A stretch of 64,000 nt of DNA, from contig JAEVLN010000013.1 in NCBI GenBank assembly GCA_018350325.1, positions 62,001 through 126,000 on the forward strand, written 5' to 3'. Source of the stretch: Globodera rostochiensis. Lineage: Eukaryota > Nematoda > Chromadorea > Rhabditida > Heteroderidae. The notes beneath the pieces were generated by a model, which was given only the letters and a program-made list of their open reading frames with translations, searched no databases and was not told the DNA's origin. This document shows, one piece after another, positions 39,301 to 50,200 of the stretch. Position 1 is the stretch's first letter, and every line of letters begins with the position of its first letter. The position numbers and the translations under genes are program-made.

Positions 39301-40454
39301 AAGCGATTAGATCAATTTAATACAAAAGTCGTTAATGCCGTAAAAAGAATTGCGCACAGGCTGGAAATAACAAAATTTTATCAGATAAACCTAAATTTGA
39401 ACATGATGTCAATTTTGCAGAATCAAAATATTTTCATCAAGTGCATCACCAACCATAATTGTTAATGTTTTTTAAAAAACATCAAAAGCTAAATAATTTT
39501 TAGAATAACTACAAAATTAGTTCGTCTATAATTTAACTAAACAAAATCATAATAAACTACATGGAGCTAAAGACATTAAATAACACTCAATTTTAATAAA
39601 TAAAATCAGTAGATTGCTGTTGTTAGAAATGATTGTTCAATATGGACCAACGTAAGAATGAGAATGATTGGCGACAAAAAATTTTGCCTAGCGACCAGGT
39701 TATCAAAAATTTATAAAAATAAAAAGTAAAATCTCATTATTTAAACTCTGCCGGCGAGATGAAATAGAGAGTTGGTTCTACACCAGTACATGTCTCTTTA
39801 CTAATCAATATGGCATTGAGCAAAAAAGACTTTAAATGACGCCAATTTTAAACGCAATTTACCATATAATTAAGCAAAATGACGTCCTGGCCATCAAAAA
39901 ATAATTTTAAAAAAAGAAATGCATTTTAAAGTAAATAGAAATTTAAAACAGTATATTATTATTATGCAAAAAGTTAAAAGTCAAGAAACGAAAAGATGTT
40001 TCTTAAAAATAACAGAAAATCCATTGTACGAAAATCGTTAAAAGTTAAATAATTGGACAAAAAAGAAAATAGAAAAAACTGAAAAATTTTCCGCCATTCA
40101 ACACATGTTGTCTGCCGCTCCACCTCAAAAAAATTAAATAGATGAAATCCTTAATTTTGTGCTTACAATGAAAATTGTTATTTAATAAAATTAATTGATA
40201 ATTGAGTTAAATGTTATAATAAAGCGATGGAAGCAAAAGAAGGAACGAAACGATATATTTGGCAAAAGCTAATCTTTATTAAAAGAAGATTTTAAACTAT
40301 TAACAATCCTAAAAATAATAAACAATTTTTTGATTGTTAAATAAATGTTCACAATTCGAGGGCTTATCGTTAAAATCTGCACAGTCAGCATAATTGAATA
40401 TTAAATCGATATAGACAATCCGACCATCTGTAAATTAAAAATAATGTATCAATT
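36345..40454. other. AT-rich, mainly A-rich block, few islets
   Basis: A-rich to about 36.96 kb, T-rich to 37.55, then A-rich to 40.7 kb, the longest A-rich stretch in the window. GC-richer islets at 37,645-37,790 and 37,875-37,950 are open on + (the latter reads VLACGQCKKSVSEFLHML). The minus-strand frame at 38,114-38,455 (113 codons) reads as hydrophobic low-complexity and is probably the shadow of A-rich DNA. Confidence 0.45.
37647..37766 (+). CDS. Possible 39-codon ORF, unknown
   Basis: From ATG to TAA, reading MLKHILMIILEDGRSLETLF and then TRDISGHDRTRKQG. The second half is GC-richer than the flanks. The minus strand of the same islet is open too and offers a donor-like GG|GTGATC. There is no known motif. 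It may be an exon fragment. Confidence 0.15.
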   Translation: MLKHILMIILEDGRSLETLFTVITRDISGHDRTRKQGPF

Positions 40455-40668
40455 AAATGCTTAAAATGAATAGAACATTTTATTTATGCAAAATATCTTT
40501 TGATAAATGCAATCAACGAAACAACTACGTTTGTAGTAATATTCAAATTATAATTTTGATATAAACTATGTGCACATTTTGATCAAATTCTATTATAGTC
40601 TAGAAGCAATTAAATATGAACCCTATTGCTTTATGTTTAAAGTATTATTTTTTAATAATGATTCTTGG
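40455..40668 (+). repeat. Dispersed repeat R4, copy a
   Basis: About 210 bases recur inverted at 59,178-59,379. The best-conserved core is around ttataattttgatataaac and tatgtgcaca, followed by agaagcaattaaatat and ctttatgtttaaagtatta. Several small indels separate the copies. It ends about 55 bases before the coding exon at 40,725. Confidence 0.8.
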
Positions 40669-40724
40669 ATAAAAATCTGAACAATTCAAAATGTATATTT
40701 TGCTTAGCAAAATATGAAAATAAA

Positions 40725-40895
40725 TTAAAAGTTAATTGATTCAAACCGATTTTTGGTTACCAATGAAGCGTTTGCGGCATCTGCTGCGCTAACCTTGCGA
40801 CCTTTAACGCGCACAATTAGTGCAAACAGCAGGTAGATGCTGGGCAGCACCGTGACAACAATGAATTCATGAATGTACTGCATATAGTTGCGATA
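40725..40895 (-). CDS. Terminal exon of an unrecognised gene, one membrane segment
   Basis: This is the best coding evidence in the window. On the minus strand a classical 3' splice site (TTTTAATTTTGTTCAG) is followed by 56 codons and TAA. The codons are strongly G/C-ended over the first 30 (AAC, CAG, TAC, GTC, ACG, GTG, CTG, CCC, AGC, ATC), and the two other minus-strand frames are closed. The peptide starts YRNYMQYIHEF, has a hydrophobic helix at residues 11-30 (FIVVTVLPSIYLLFALIVRV), then a basic turn KGRK and a polar tail ending NRFESINF. It looks like the last membrane helix and cytoplasmic tail of a membrane protein. Upstream exons should lie at higher coordinates; 41,219-41,305 is a candidate neighbour but ends in its own stop. 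Family not recognised. Confidence 0.62.
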   Translation of the reverse strand, partial: YRNYMQYIHEFIVVTVLPSIYLLFALIVRVKGRKVSAADAANASLVTKNRFESINF

Positions 40896-40951
40896 CTGAA
40901 CAAAATTAAAAATAAATAAATACAGTAGTAGTACCATAATGGTATTTTTTA

Positions 40952-41110
40952 GAGACCGGCCAGAAGGGTCGGTCGGTACTTTTCGGTAAAGTACCAAAAA
41001 AGTACCGATACCGAAAACTATCGGTACTTTCCGAAAAGGTTCGGTCGGTACTATGCCTGAGTACCGAAAAAGCCTCGGTTCCAAGGCTAAATACGGCTCC
41101 GGTCTAAGGT
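40952..41110. repeat. E3: array of GGTACC words, hAT-like remnant?
   Basis: About 150 bases consist of overlapping words CGGTACTTT, AGTACCGA and GGTCGGTAC in both orientations, much richer in G+C than the flanks. The design is that of the ends of E1 and E2 with a different core word. No CAGG termini are seen. A long minus-strand frame (40,725-41,150) runs through it only because the words lack stops. It lies between two exon candidates, so it is probably an intronic insertion. Confidence 0.5.
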
Positions 41111-41126
41111 AAAACAGAATAATTTG

Positions 41127-41143
41127 ACCCCAAAAATTGGGGT
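41127..41143. other. Small perfect palindrome beside E3
   Basis: ACCCCAA, loop AAA, TTGGGGT. It is followed by TTGGGCAA and may mark the eroded edge of E3. Confidence 0.45.
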
Positions 41144-41218
41144 TGGGCAAAGCAATTTATATATGTTGTTAAACGACATTTGTTAGTGAAGATCATGTAG
41201 AATCGATTTTAATCTTGG

Positions 41219-41305
41219 TTAAATCTTAATCAGCATTGTGCGTGACGGGACGAGAGCAGAGTCCTTCATAAAGCAATTGTCATGAACGACTTCAAGTTTG
41301 ATGGA
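41219..41305 (-). CDS. Exon-like stretch of 28 codons
   Basis: After a good acceptor (AGTTTTTACAG) the minus strand reads SIKLEVVHDNCFMKDSALVP and then SRTMLIKI and TAA. Many codons end in C or G (ATC, GTC, GAC, TGC, AAG, CTC, CCG, CGC, CTG). No GT donor exists before the stop, so it would be a terminal exon, possibly an alternative last exon of the gene ending at 40,725. Part of the + strand is also open. Further upstream, 41,345-41,400 holds another short open patch in a compatible frame if a 38-base intron is allowed. Confidence 0.33.
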   Translation of the reverse strand, partial: SIKLEVVHDNCFMKDSALVPSRTMLIKI

Positions 41306-44121
41306 CTGTAAAAACTTTTTTGTTGAAAATTTAAAACCATTACAATTTTAGGCTGGGAATGGATTTCATTGGTGGCGATCTTGTTGTATCTTAAATTCCG
41401 AATTTAAAGTTTCTAAAATATATAAAAAATAAATTTATCAAACACAAACAACATATATATTTATAAAAAATTACTAAAAAAATTAATAAAACAAATATAT
41501 AAAATTCATTTATTAAAAGCAAAAAATAAAGATTAATCACAATTTTGAAATAATATTAGTTGGATATTTGCCATTTAATTTTGTTTTAAAATAACATTAA
41601 ATTGATTTAACACTGCGCTTACATATAAATTGTTTATAGTTTATAGTATATTTTTAATTATTTTTTGATTATTTATCATTTCATTTTTTCTAATTAATGT
41701 AAAATTAACCAAATTCATTAACAGTTAAATAAAAATTGTTTTAATAATTAAATTATCTCTTATGTGGCTTTTGAAATCAAGGTTGTGCCATTCTGTGTTA
41801 AACATTGTTTTAATATCCATTTTATAAATTTCCAAATTTAAAAAATAAATTTCTATTTTTGATTAGTTTTATGAGCTTTTATGTTTTAGAATAATTTTTA
41901 TCTTGCTTTTTTACTTTATCAAAAACAGGTAAACAATTTTTTAATTGATTATTTTAACAAATTTCAAAAATACAATATAAAAGCTTTTGTTACATCACCA
42001 TTAAAACTGATAATTTTAGATTTTATTTAAAAATTAGTAATTACGTTTTTCATGTTTATCTAAGATTTTGTCGCCTAGAACTGGTGCTGGACTAGTACCT
42101 CTTTAGCTCAGACCTCAATTCTTCAAATACAAACAACAATATAATATTCTAAACACGGATGTTTAGCCTAAATAAAAGATCGCAAAATATGATAAAAATA
42201 CAATGTAAAATATTATGAAGCAAAAATTTAAATTCAAAATTAAGAATAAAGATAAAAATAATACGGTAAAGAATGTTTACACCTTAAACACGTATAGTTT
42301 ATATTAACGAATGATCAAAATTGGTCTCCGTAAATGATTTTAACGGTACCTTATTTTGATTATAATAAAAATCTCACTATACAATACATTTCCTCCATTT
42401 AAATAAATCGATAAAAATTAGAGATAAAAAACAATATCAAAAAATGGTTTTTTTTTTTGCTTTTGGTTGTTTAAAAATGTGTACAAACAGTCAATATGTA
42501 CTGTAAAGATTTGAAAATTAATTAAAAATTTATTAATTGTATTATTGTAAATTTTTTACATTCATTGTAATTTGTCAAAATATCAAAACAAGGTAATTAA
42601 ATTTTATTTTGCAAATGACAGTTTTTAGTTTTGTTTAATTATCATATAATCTTTGATTTTTAATTCTGTAAATTATGTATTATTTTCTATATGTTTTTAA
42701 TAATGAATATTTATTAACGCAAAGTCCGCAGTAGCACGTCATCACATACCTTGCGCAGAAGTTCAAATAATCTTTGAGCGTTTCCGATTTCGTCATTCCG
42801 ACCGACTATTAATTACATCGATCGATAAGCCTGAATGAAAAAATTATTATTACAAAATCACAACAATTTCAATGGTACAATGCGCAAACTGACATGACAA
42901 ACGGTTACCACAAATACGCAGTCGCCGATTGTCAATATTTTTCTTTAACAAATAAGCATTAACGCGGAATGCCGCTATTATTTTAGGTATTTTTGTTTAA
43001 TTTTGCTTTTTTATTTCTGCTCATATTAAATTTACTGGTAATATAAATTTTGTTTTAAAGAAAAGTTTATTACATATATCATATATGAATTATTTTGTTT
43101 TAAATAAAAGTCTAGAATATTCATTTGAAAAAGCACAAAATGTTTTATCGGTGAACAAAGAATTCAAAATAAAACAAGAAACAATCTGGCCATTTGCTCA
43201 TGTTTGACTTTTTTAATTTTGTATTATTTACAAATTTAGTTATTTTAATATTTATTTATGCAAATTAAATTGATTTCTTTTAATTTTGTTATTTTTAAAT
43301 AGAGTGGCCTGATTTTTTAAATTTTTATCGCAATCCATCATTAGCTTTTACCTTATTATATTTATTCAATCAATCTTCTAATAGAGAACTTTTCGTTTAA
43401 ATAAACCATTCCGCAAAGTACTCTGCATAGTCGCGGTAACGTAGTTAATTCTGCGTATCGACTTTTTATTCTTGTGTGCATATTAATATTTAATGTTTGG
43501 TCGTTTATTTCGGGCATTATTATTAATTCTCCAAATGTTGTTCTCTATTTTAATTTAAGATTTTTTATTTATTAAAATATATTGGCATAATCTGTAAATA
43601 TTATATTTAAATTATGCAAAAAGTTGGTTTTAAAATCTCTGTTTATTAAAGTAAATCCCACACAGATTAAAAAGATTATTGCAATAATCAATTTTTATGA
43701 ATATTTAGAGTGCCGTTTATAAGCTTTTGTTGATCTGCATATTGTGTTGCCATTTATTAAAACTTTAAATTAATTTAAAATTATTTATGATAAAAGACGA
43801 AAGTTAATTATTAAATTTAATTTATGTCTTGATGACGATATTTTGTGTGCTGAAATGGAATGTAGGTAATTTGATATTATTATGGAATGCTAAGATGTAA
43901 TACATTAATACATTGTATTAAATTAGAATATCAAAATTGATTTTATGTTTAAATTTAATTTTAATGAATTAATAAAATATCTTGAATACGATATTTTATA
44001 GCAATATTTGATTTCAAAGATATTTTGTTATTTATTATCAATTGTAATGAAGATAATTTCTTTAATGCCTGTATTGATTAAAACATATAAGGTTAGATTT
44101 ACTAATATTTGATTCCTAAAA
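41306..44121. other. AT-rich sequence with GC islets, mostly T-rich
   Basis: GC-richer islets occur at 42,060-42,115, 42,720-42,835 and 42,900-42,990. The second is open in two minus frames (one reads GRNDEIGNAQRLFELLRK up to an AAG|GTATGT donor, the other MTKSETLKDYLNFCAR) and in one + frame, so its frame is undecided. From about 42.45 kb the + strand is T-rich. Confidence 0.45.
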
Positions 44122-44196
44122 ACGATAGCTTTGGCCTATCTTAGCATAAAATATTAGTCCTTTTTTTCGTCTTATGACTTTAAACGTGATGCAATT
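44122..44196 (-). repeat. Dispersed repeat R2, copy b
   Basis: Inverted partner of 3,745-3,813. It sits in the same relative order to R1b as R2a does to R1a, but mirrored. Confidence 0.75.
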
Positions 44197-46982
44197 TGAT
44201 GTAAGAGAGTTTTGTTAAAGTCGCTGGTTGGGGTTTGAATATACACGGCATTGTTTTAAAATATTTCGCGTTTATTTTGTGAGCAAAACATGTTTTTTTC
44301 ATATATTTTATGTGTCCCATAAAGTAATAGGTATAAGATTTTAATAGATTCAATTATGTCTTTATAATTTTTTTAGTTTAAAAAATATTTTATAATCTTT
44401 AATATTAAGAAAATTTTGGCAAAGCAAAATGTGTAATATTTTTTAAATCTTATATAGAATAACTATATCCGTAGGGCGTAAATTTAAATGAATTCGCAAT
44501 GTAGGTTTCGACAATTTATAAATTTTATCAATAAATATTAGCATTTTATTTTATTCATTTTAATTGTATTTAATTAAATTTGACTTGTCTGTTATTTATA
44601 TTAGAAAATTTTATGTACTTATAAATCATATTGGTGCGATCACTCGATAGTTCAACAGGGTGCATGTAAAAAATTATTTTTGTTTATTTTTTATGTATAT
44701 GAATATTTTTTGTTAATAGCAAACGCACATTGTAATTGTAACCCCTTGTGAGCGTTATATAAGTAATTATTTCGCATAAATTATAATTGGTCCAGTTTAT
44801 TATATACTCTATTTTTTTTTTGTTTTATTGCGAGCATTGCGACAAAATCATTATTTTTATGATCTAAAAACGTGTCAAGATCGATTTTTCTTCAAAATAT
44901 CGCATTTTTTTTCTTTAAATATATCAATTTGTGTTTTGTAGAGAGGAATGGTTTTTCTATAAATTTTCTAAGCGCTTTATGCTAATTATAAGTAGTTTCT
45001 GGATGACGTTGCAGCAGGGCGTCCTAGAACAAAAGCAAATGACGGGAAAAACGTTAATTGTTGTTTCCTCAATCCATATGGCCTGGCGTTGTCACGTTTC
45101 AGTAATTTTCAATGAATTAATCTTTATCTTTTTTTTTTGTAATATTTGTATTATTTTTAAGTTAAATGCAATTGTAATAAGAATTTTTGTATTTTCAAAT
45201 TGTTATGAATTGATGCATTGCTTTACGCTATAAAAATTAGCATTAAAATTTGTGGTCTTTCAATTATTTAAATTAGTTATATAAATTTTATTTTTCATAT
45301 TTAAATATTTTTAATATTTATACCGTGATACATTCGATAGTTGTTCGTTAAAATTGGTCTACTGTCATGCCGTTTCTCATCTTAAAAGGGTGCAGAATTT
45401 AATGCGCTTTTGTCACTGTGCGCGTGGTGAAAAATTTTATAATTATAAATAGTTAATTTTTTTAAATTTATTTTAAACATTTTTATTTTTTATAATATTT
45501 TGCATTCATAGAGTTAATTTAATTATTTTACCAAAAGGGTCATTTTGATCGTGTCCAACACCATTATTTAATTTGAGTTTTATTTTCTGTATTTTTGATA
45601 ATATTTAGCAATTTTACATTAATAATCGTGATTTCACCCGCAAAATAGTGCCTGCCAACACAATGCGATGTATGCAATCGCGTTATATAATATTTTGTTC
45701 AATATTTGAAAATTTAATTATATTCATCAAATAATAAAATTTAAATTACTTTTTTTGTTCTTTAGCTATTAATTGCAAAAACATCTACGATAATAATAAA
45801 CCATTTAATTAATTTATATTCATCTAGGTCATAATTTCAAGCTAGAAATTAAACATCGATAAAATGTTTGATGTAATTATTTAATTATTAAATTTTTAAT
45901 TTTATAAATTCATAATTTAGGCAACATCTATATTTAAAAATATTTTAACTATTAGTAGAATTGTTCATAATAAATATAACGCATATTTATTCTTATTATT
46001 AAATTTTCAATAACTGAAATTTTCATATTTCGTTTTTTCGGGTATTTTAAGTTAAGTAATATTAAAAAAACCCCATCTTAACAAATTAATGTTCATTAAG
46101 TAATTGATTAGACTTATTGCCTTTGCCTTTTTAAGCTGCAATAATTGTTTTTTATTTTATTTATCAAAAAATACGGTAATTTATTAAGACTTAAGTAACT
46201 GTGTTATTGGGTCAAATGAATAAAGTGTCATAAGGCTGAATATTCATAAAATATATTAACGCCCGATAGCTTTTGATAAAATAACTTGTAAAACAACGGA
46301 AAAATGATTGTGTCGTGTCACAGCTCAAAGTATTAAAAGACAAAAAAAAATTATTTAATCTTAAATCAACTATGAGATGCTTCTCTAATTATTATGTATA
46401 ATAACAAAATGAAAATGATTAAAAGCCAAATGTCGTAAAATTGATTATTTAATTCACATAAGTAATTTATTAAGAGGCAAAGGGAAATGGCGATAAAATT
46501 CCAATGGGTACAATTTTTCACTAAAATTGATAAAATTATGTTAATTAAATTTTCCACATTATTTTCATTAATTAAACAGAAATAAAATTTTAAAGTTAAA
46601 AAGCAATACATTAAATTGAAGATTGTGGAATCACGGCCAAAAAGTCGGCACAATAATATGCTGGACAAGACAGAGCCAAAATACATATGAGGGAATAAAA
46701 TATTTTATTGTGAAACTATGTACGGTGATTTATCAATAAAAAAAAATTATTTTGAGTAACTTTCAAACATATATGTTCAGAAGAAGCGTGTTCTGTTGAA
46801 AAATAAACTAACGTTTATTGAACTAAATATAAATTCATAAAATCACAATTAAAAATGTTAGTTTAGGTAAGCCATTTTATGGCCCTTCAAATTTCCCATA
46901 AAGTGTCGATTGGGGATTGATAACTTTTTTCAAATCGATCTGACCAAAACATTTTTATATTGATTGGGTGAGCGATTCTAAA
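44197..46982. other. T-rich block to 46.3 kb, then A-rich
   Basis: Contains the islet at 44,941-45,115 (listed). A minus frame at 46,366-46,686 (106 codons) is hydrophobic with an ATG, but its composition equals the flanks; I do not call it. Nothing else recognised. Confidence 0.45.
44996..45115 (+). pseudogene. Possible mariner-type transposase fragment, alternative exon reading
   Basis: One + frame of 39 codons reads FLDDVAAGRPRTKANDGKNV and ends FSNFQ at TGA. The DD...GRPRT..ND...V pattern resembles the linker region between the DNA-binding and catalytic domains of mariner transposases, but it is short and the catalytic motifs are absent. In another + frame the islet reads as an exon bounded by a strong acceptor (TTTGTGTTTTGTAG, 44,940) and a donor (TTTCA|GTAATT, 45,101), with FMLIISSFWMTLQQGVLEQK inside. 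The minus strand is open as well (RDNARPYGLRKQQL). Decayed transposase is my first choice, at low confidence. Confidence 0.28.
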
Positions 46983-47237
46983 ACTTAGTTCAAAAAGGGG
47001 CACCTATCGGTTTAAGCCAATTTATACCCTTCAAACCTTTGCCGTGGATATTTTTTTAGTTTGGAAGTTCTTTAAATCGATATTATTGCCCACTCCCCCC
47101 CCCCCTCCGGCGATGGGAAAACGAACGCCCATCCCCGGCTGGCAGAAAAACAGCCATTTGAATTGCTGTAGCGAGCGGTGGATGGAAAGAATGGCTGCAA
47201 TCGATTATAAATTTAATAAATAATCTTTCCAACTTAT
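46983..47237 (-). repeat. Dispersed repeat R1, copy b, with 11-base C tract
   Basis: Inverted partner of 1,158-1,418. The tract that is 14 G in copy a is 11 C here. A short minus frame (47,083-47,280) translates the repeat only. Confidence 0.85.
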
Positions 47238-50200
47238 ATCTGGAAATTAACATGCAAAACATAGCACTTGCAATGAACACAAATTGTTTTTTGTTTTTTT
47301 AATAAGTATTGGAGACACCTTAACCGAGCTTATTAACAAGCCAACATAAGCTAAACTAAGGTTTCATCAACCTAAAGAAATTTTTTATAAATGATTTATC
47401 GTTAAATCTTTTATTGTAATTTATTTAGAAAAATTATGAAGAAACTTTTATCAAATATACCATTTAAATAAAAACAATAATCTATCAAGTGTAAAAGACA
47501 TAATAAAAAGTACTCGAAATAAAGTTGAATTGCACTGGAACTGTCTTCGAAAGGCGTCCAATCCTTGTATTCGTATTTTCTTGTATTCTATAATTTTATT
47601 TGATAAAGTACAATATTCGATTTAATTTATGGCTGCAATAGACCAGCAAGCCGAGAAATATAAAATTTCAACAGAGTTTGTCGACTTTTGATTTTACAAA
47701 TTATTAAATTGATTTTATATAATATACTCGTTACTTTTTTAAGTTATGTTAATCGATAAATAATTGGTAATTTTATTAAAATTTTAGGCTTTTTGTTGAT
47801 TAATAAGAATTTAAAATGGTATTAAATTTTTTGCTGATAATTTCAAGGTGAAATTGATTGGCTGAGGAAATAAAATTTCTTTCTAAATATATTTTAAATC
47901 GTATTTTTATTTTATTTTATATTTTTATTTTTCCTCATTGATAAAGTTTTACGAATAAATTTCCATGGGCTGTGATATTTCTTAGTGCTTCTTCCCAACA
48001 TCCTTTATGTAAATGAGCCGTTTATGGCAGCCATCGGGTTGTCATTCTCTGATTGATGTTTTTGTTATATCTCGCATTCTGGGCTCAAATTTATTTGGTG
48101 AATAGCTAATCAAATCATTTAAGTCTTGTTTTTTGTGGTGTTAAAGAAAGATTTCATGGGTTTAAAAATATTTTAGAATTCTTTAATGCTTTTTTAAATA
48201 ACAAAGTTAATTGTACAATTTTAATTCATAATTTCTGATTATATCATTTATAATATTTATCTATGCAAAAATATTATTTTATTTATTTTCGATTTTGTTT
48301 TTCAGATATTTAAAGTTATTTACTTTATCGAAATTTATTTATTTATTGGGTTTTGGAATCAATTTTTCATCGGTATGCGCTTTAATGTCATGACCTCCAA
48401 CTTGAAGTGTAATATTATAAATTTTTAAGCACAATTTACTTGTTTAAATATATTTCATTATCACGCAGAAAATTCATTATTTTAATTAATCAAATAATTA
48501 TAATCGCAAAATTGATTATTTAATGCTTCGACTTTTAGATATTTTAAAATTATTTTTTAAGAGTATTGTAGATATTTTCATTCTAATAAACAAACCTTCC
48601 AGGTCTCTTTGCCGCATGGTGTCAACTCAATAGTATATTTACGACAAAATTAACTAATTAACAATATTATTTGCGTTTGATTACGTGCTTACGATTAACA
48701 AACTAAAGAAACCCCAGTAAACTACTGTTCAAAATTCAACAAAATGCGTTACCATAAACGTTAGAAAAAACAAAACGAGGAAAAAGACTGACCTAAACAT
48801 ATACTTTGTACAAAAATTGGAAAATTTCATTTTTATTTAATTTCAAAAAAAATTTACACATCAAGAAATGAGCTTAAAAAACTAACGCATAGGGGCCAAA
48901 TTGCGAAAAATATGCATATCTCTTTGAAATAATTACTTTATAAATGTTACAACCATTAATCATTGTCCAAAGTTTTGTTTTATTTGATCATTTAACAACC
49001 ATTAATAATAATATAAACAAACAATTGAACTGTGCGGCCACATACATAACTCTGCACATAATGAGCCAGCATAGCTACGAATTAGACTACAAATGATAGA
49101 ATGTTTAAACTTCGCTTTTATTATGTTTCACGACAAATTGCAAAGCTACCCATTTGAATGAAATTAAAAGTACTAATATTGCGACATAATTTGTCATTAT
49201 CCCAAGCTTTACCTTTTAAGTCTTCATTTATGGTAAAAAATTGTTTGGGCATACTCATTTCGCGTTCTCGTCGATATTAATGAACATTGTCGTTTGACAG
49301 CCGCAATCCAGCAGACCCACCGCGTTACATACTGCTTTTATTTTTCCTTGTTCTTAATAGACACAAGTCAATCATTAAAGAATTTTTTATATTTTTTAAA
49401 TTTTCATAAATAATTTTATTGAATTAATAAATCAAAGAAAATAGATAATTGCTGCTCGTATTGGTTATTATATATTTTTAAATAAAATATTGACCGAGTC
49501 CAATTAGTTTTTGTTTTATAAACGTTTTATATAGAAATTAAATTAATTTGTAACTGTTTAAATTTTAATTCAGCTAATTTTATATTTATGAAAAAAATGT
49601 TAATAAATCGTACAAAAAACCATATATAAATTTTACCCAACTTAAACACTTAAAATATAAGCCTGATGGGTATTCTTTTTATTTCTTACAAATATAATTA
49701 GTTTTTATTTGATGGTTGACCGATGGTGTTTTAAATTATGTAATTTTAGCTAAAATTCATTTTTTGATACGCGAATATAATGAAATATGTAATATGTATG
49801 AACTGTTTCTCAACTGTTTTCAATGCTCCACTTTAAATTACATATTCAATAAGAATTTAATCATTATTCGCAATTTTCATAATTTTTGTCCATTTTAATA
49901 TATTTTATGGATTACTCTCAAATTCTTTTGGCATCTAGCAGAAAATAATCCTGAGATTTCTTAAGACTAAAATTGCTAAAATTAAGAAGTCTTTTTATGA
50001 TTTAATTCGGCGTCTCCATGGCCGACGCTTTAGCGGGACTAGCTGATTTTTTGCGTGTTTATTTAAGGTTATTTTTGTAAGCAATAAAATTAATAACATT
50101 AACAAAACAATTATATTTGGTTAAATACAAATTCTTAAACATGTAAATTTGTTAACAAATAAAAGATATATGATCTCAAATTTAGTGTATTTTTAACCTT

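Noticed and set aside
40725..41150. A 141-codon continuous minus-strand frame
   Set aside because: Only its last 56 codons look coding. The first part translates the stop-poor GGTACC words of E3, and a strong splice acceptor separates the two.
41127..41150. TTGGGGTTGGG, resembling a ciliate telomere repeat
   Set aside because: Less than two units, and part of a small palindrome next to E3.
11567..42835. Shared CDD-[AV]-L peptide words in the islets at 11.6 and 42.77 kb
   Set aside because: Five residues in uncertain frames; the surrounding peptides do not align.
46366..46686. A 106-codon minus-strand ATG frame with hydrophobic segments
   Set aside because: Same composition as the flanks. 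The hydrophobicity follows from T-rich codons, and a chance frame of this length is expected here.
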